Part shown: positions 63,121 to 64,000 of the stretch, in pieces
How positions within the stretch are numbered: the stretch's first letter is position 1
Layout: every line of letters begins with the position of its first letter
Source: Pseudomonadota bacterium
Lineage (GTDB): Bacteria; Pseudomonadota; Gammaproteobacteria; Xanthomonadales; Rhodanobacteraceae
Length of the DNA stretch: 64,000 bases
Direction of reading: 5' to 3'
NCBI GenBank assembly: GCA_018240465.1
Contig: JAFEFS010000068.1
Location: forward strand, 1 to 64,000
Notes under the pieces: generated by a model
Seen by the model: only the letters and a program-made list of their open reading frames with translations
Database searches by the model: none
Told to the model about the DNA's origin: nothing
Program-made: the position numbers and the translations under genes

Positions 63121-63498
63121 TCAGAAGCGCCAGATTTCGGCGTCGAGATTGCGCTGCCAGCCGAACAAGGCAAGATCGACGCGGCCGGCCTTGACCGTCA
63201 CGCCCTCCTTCATCAGGCGCGCGCGCTGTTCGCGGAACGCACGGCTGCCGGGCGCAAACGCGAAGCGGCCGTCGGCGCGCAGCACGCGATGCCAGGGCAA
63301 TTTCGCCTCGGCGCCGGCGTCGCCGAGTACGCGTCCGACCAGACGCGCGTGCCGCGGCAGGTTCGCGCGCGCGGCGATCTCGCCGTAGCTGGCGACGCGG
63401 CCACGGGGAATTGCCGCAATCGCGCGCACGATCGCGGCATGTTCGGGCTTGACGCCCGTACCGGCTGCCTGCTTCGCGGCGGATTTCGCTTTTGCCAT
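63121..63498 (-). CDS. Alkyltransferase-like DNA repair protein (ATL)
   Basis: A 125-residue protein of the O6-methylguanine-DNA methyltransferase fold: AIVRAIAAIPRGRVASYGEIAARANLPRHARLVGRVLG with the helix-turn-helix, then LPWHRVLRADG. The usual PCHRV motif has Trp in place of the acceptor Cys, so it cannot transfer alkyl groups itself. ATL proteins bind O6-alkylguanine and hand the lesion to nucleotide excision repair. Confidence 0.93.
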   Translation of the reverse strand: MAKAKSAAKQAAGTGVKPEHAAIVRAIAAIPRGRVASYGEIAARANLPRHARLVGRVLGDAGAEAKLPWHRVLRADGRFAFAPGSRAFREQRARLMKEGVTVKAGRVDLALFGWQRNLDAEIWRF

Positions 63499-63557
63499 GA
63501 CGCTCCACTTCGTTGCCGCGGCACGTTAGCATATGCGCCGTCCACCGGAGAGACCCC

Positions 63558-63965
63558 ATGCATTCGTTCGAGGAAATCCGCGCGTACATCGCGGCGAAGC
63601 ATCCGCTGCGCATCAACGATCCGTACCTGATCTGCTTCGACGTCGCACTCGAACGCGGCAAGCGCCACCAGGGCCTGTATCTCGCGGAACTCAACGACGA
63701 GGCCGGGCGCACCTATTTGCGCGTGTCTACGCCGATCGGCCCGCTCACGGGCATGGACGCGCGCCGCTGCCTGCGCTTCAACTGGGAGCAACGTCTGGGC
63801 TACCTCGCGGTCAGCGATCTCGACGGCTCGCCGTACCTGCACCTGTGCGAGAATCGTCCCTACGAATTGCTCACCGCCAGGGAAATCGACCGCCTCGTGG
63901 CCGAACTCGGCCCGCTCGGCGACAAGCTCGAGCAGGCGATCTCGCAGGGCGGCGACGCGCTGTAG
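63558..63965 (+). CDS. Small conserved-looking protein of unknown function
   Basis: A 135-residue cytoplasmic protein: MHSFEEIRAYIAAKHPL, DVALERGKRHQGLYLAEL, TYLRVSTPIGPLTGMDARRCLRFNWEQRLGYLAVSDLDGSPYLHLCENRPYELLTAREIDRLVAEL. The alternating strands followed by two helices resemble the type III secretion chaperone/YbjN-like fold, but I cannot name a family with certainty. It is divergent from the ATL gene, with the gap of about 60 bases presumably holding promoters. Start ATG 63558 has a GGAGAG ribosome site. Confidence 0.6.
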   Translation: MHSFEEIRAYIAAKHPLRINDPYLICFDVALERGKRHQGLYLAELNDEAGRTYLRVSTPIGPLTGMDARRCLRFNWEQRLGYLAVSDLDGSPYLHLCENRPYELLTAREIDRLVAELGPLGDKLEQAISQGGDAL

Positions 63966-64000
63966 GCCGCCAGCCACCGCCACGCCGGCCGGTCAGGCGC

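Overview
The window is a 64 kb, GC-rich chromosomal piece that reads as a gammaproteobacterium of the Xanthomonadales/Lysobacterales (probably the Rhodanobacteraceae side). Evidence: a fused aspartokinase/diaminopimelate decarboxylase, the MurD2-MurL pair of the alternative peptidoglycan route described in Xanthomonas, a bacterial SPINDLY-type O-GlcNAc transferase, Oar-like TonB receptors, and several families of extragenic palindromes. Coding density is very high and no gap exceeds 300 bases. No tRNA, rRNA, CRISPR array, prophage or transposase was seen.

Layout. 1-2.5 kb: kdsA (cut by the window edge) and pyrG on the minus strand. 2.7-8.0 kb: four tightly packed plus-strand genes for a surface or secreted glycan (UDP-GlcNAc 2-epimerase, an unrecognised 372-residue protein, a GT2-GT4 fusion glycosyltransferase, a methyltransferase). 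8.1-12 kb: parE, a low-GC HEPN-domain gene, and chrA. 12-18.8 kb (minus): hutG, a TPR/O-GlcNAc transferase-like protein, a D-amino-acid dehydrogenase-like flavoprotein, an N-acyl-D-amino-acid deacylase lipoprotein, and rluF.

18.8-34.5 kb is the most striking region: a glycan utilisation locus. Two coupled alpha-L-fucosidases (minus) are divergent from cutC, a GH92 alpha-mannosidase and a LacI-family regulator. A second operon follows: TonB receptor, Tat-exported SpdH-like FAD amine dehydrogenase, FucP-like sugar symporter, aldo/keto reductase, PfkB sugar kinase and ABM-domain protein. Three near-identical palindromes built on GATCGATC lie at 21765, 26234 and 26325, in front of all these units, and are the likely operators of the local LacI protein. 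An amine-type oxidase inside a sugar operon suggests a pathway for an amine-linked sugar; this is inference.

34.5-47.7 kb: a DUF4105/Lnb-like membrane protein, an ssb-hydrolase-mlaA chain, a CocE-type hydrolase, psuG, a serine beta-lactamase-like protein, ispB, a small Mo-cofactor-fold protein, a dienelactone-hydrolase-like protein, cytochrome c', cytochrome b561 and a metallo-beta-lactamase-fold protein. 47.7-53.1 kb: a translationally coupled cell-wall operon lysAC-murL-murD2, in which murL carries an in-frame palindromic repeat. 53.3-64 kb: an Oar-like TonB receptor, an amino-acid permease, a DUF502 protein, an M13 zinc peptidase, two small envelope proteins, a rhomboid protease, an alkyltransferase-like repair protein and a small unknown protein.

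Extragenic palindromes recur and have shaped genes: they supply the stop codons of the HEPN gene and of hutG, create a false upstream start for hutG, and add a peptide inside murL.
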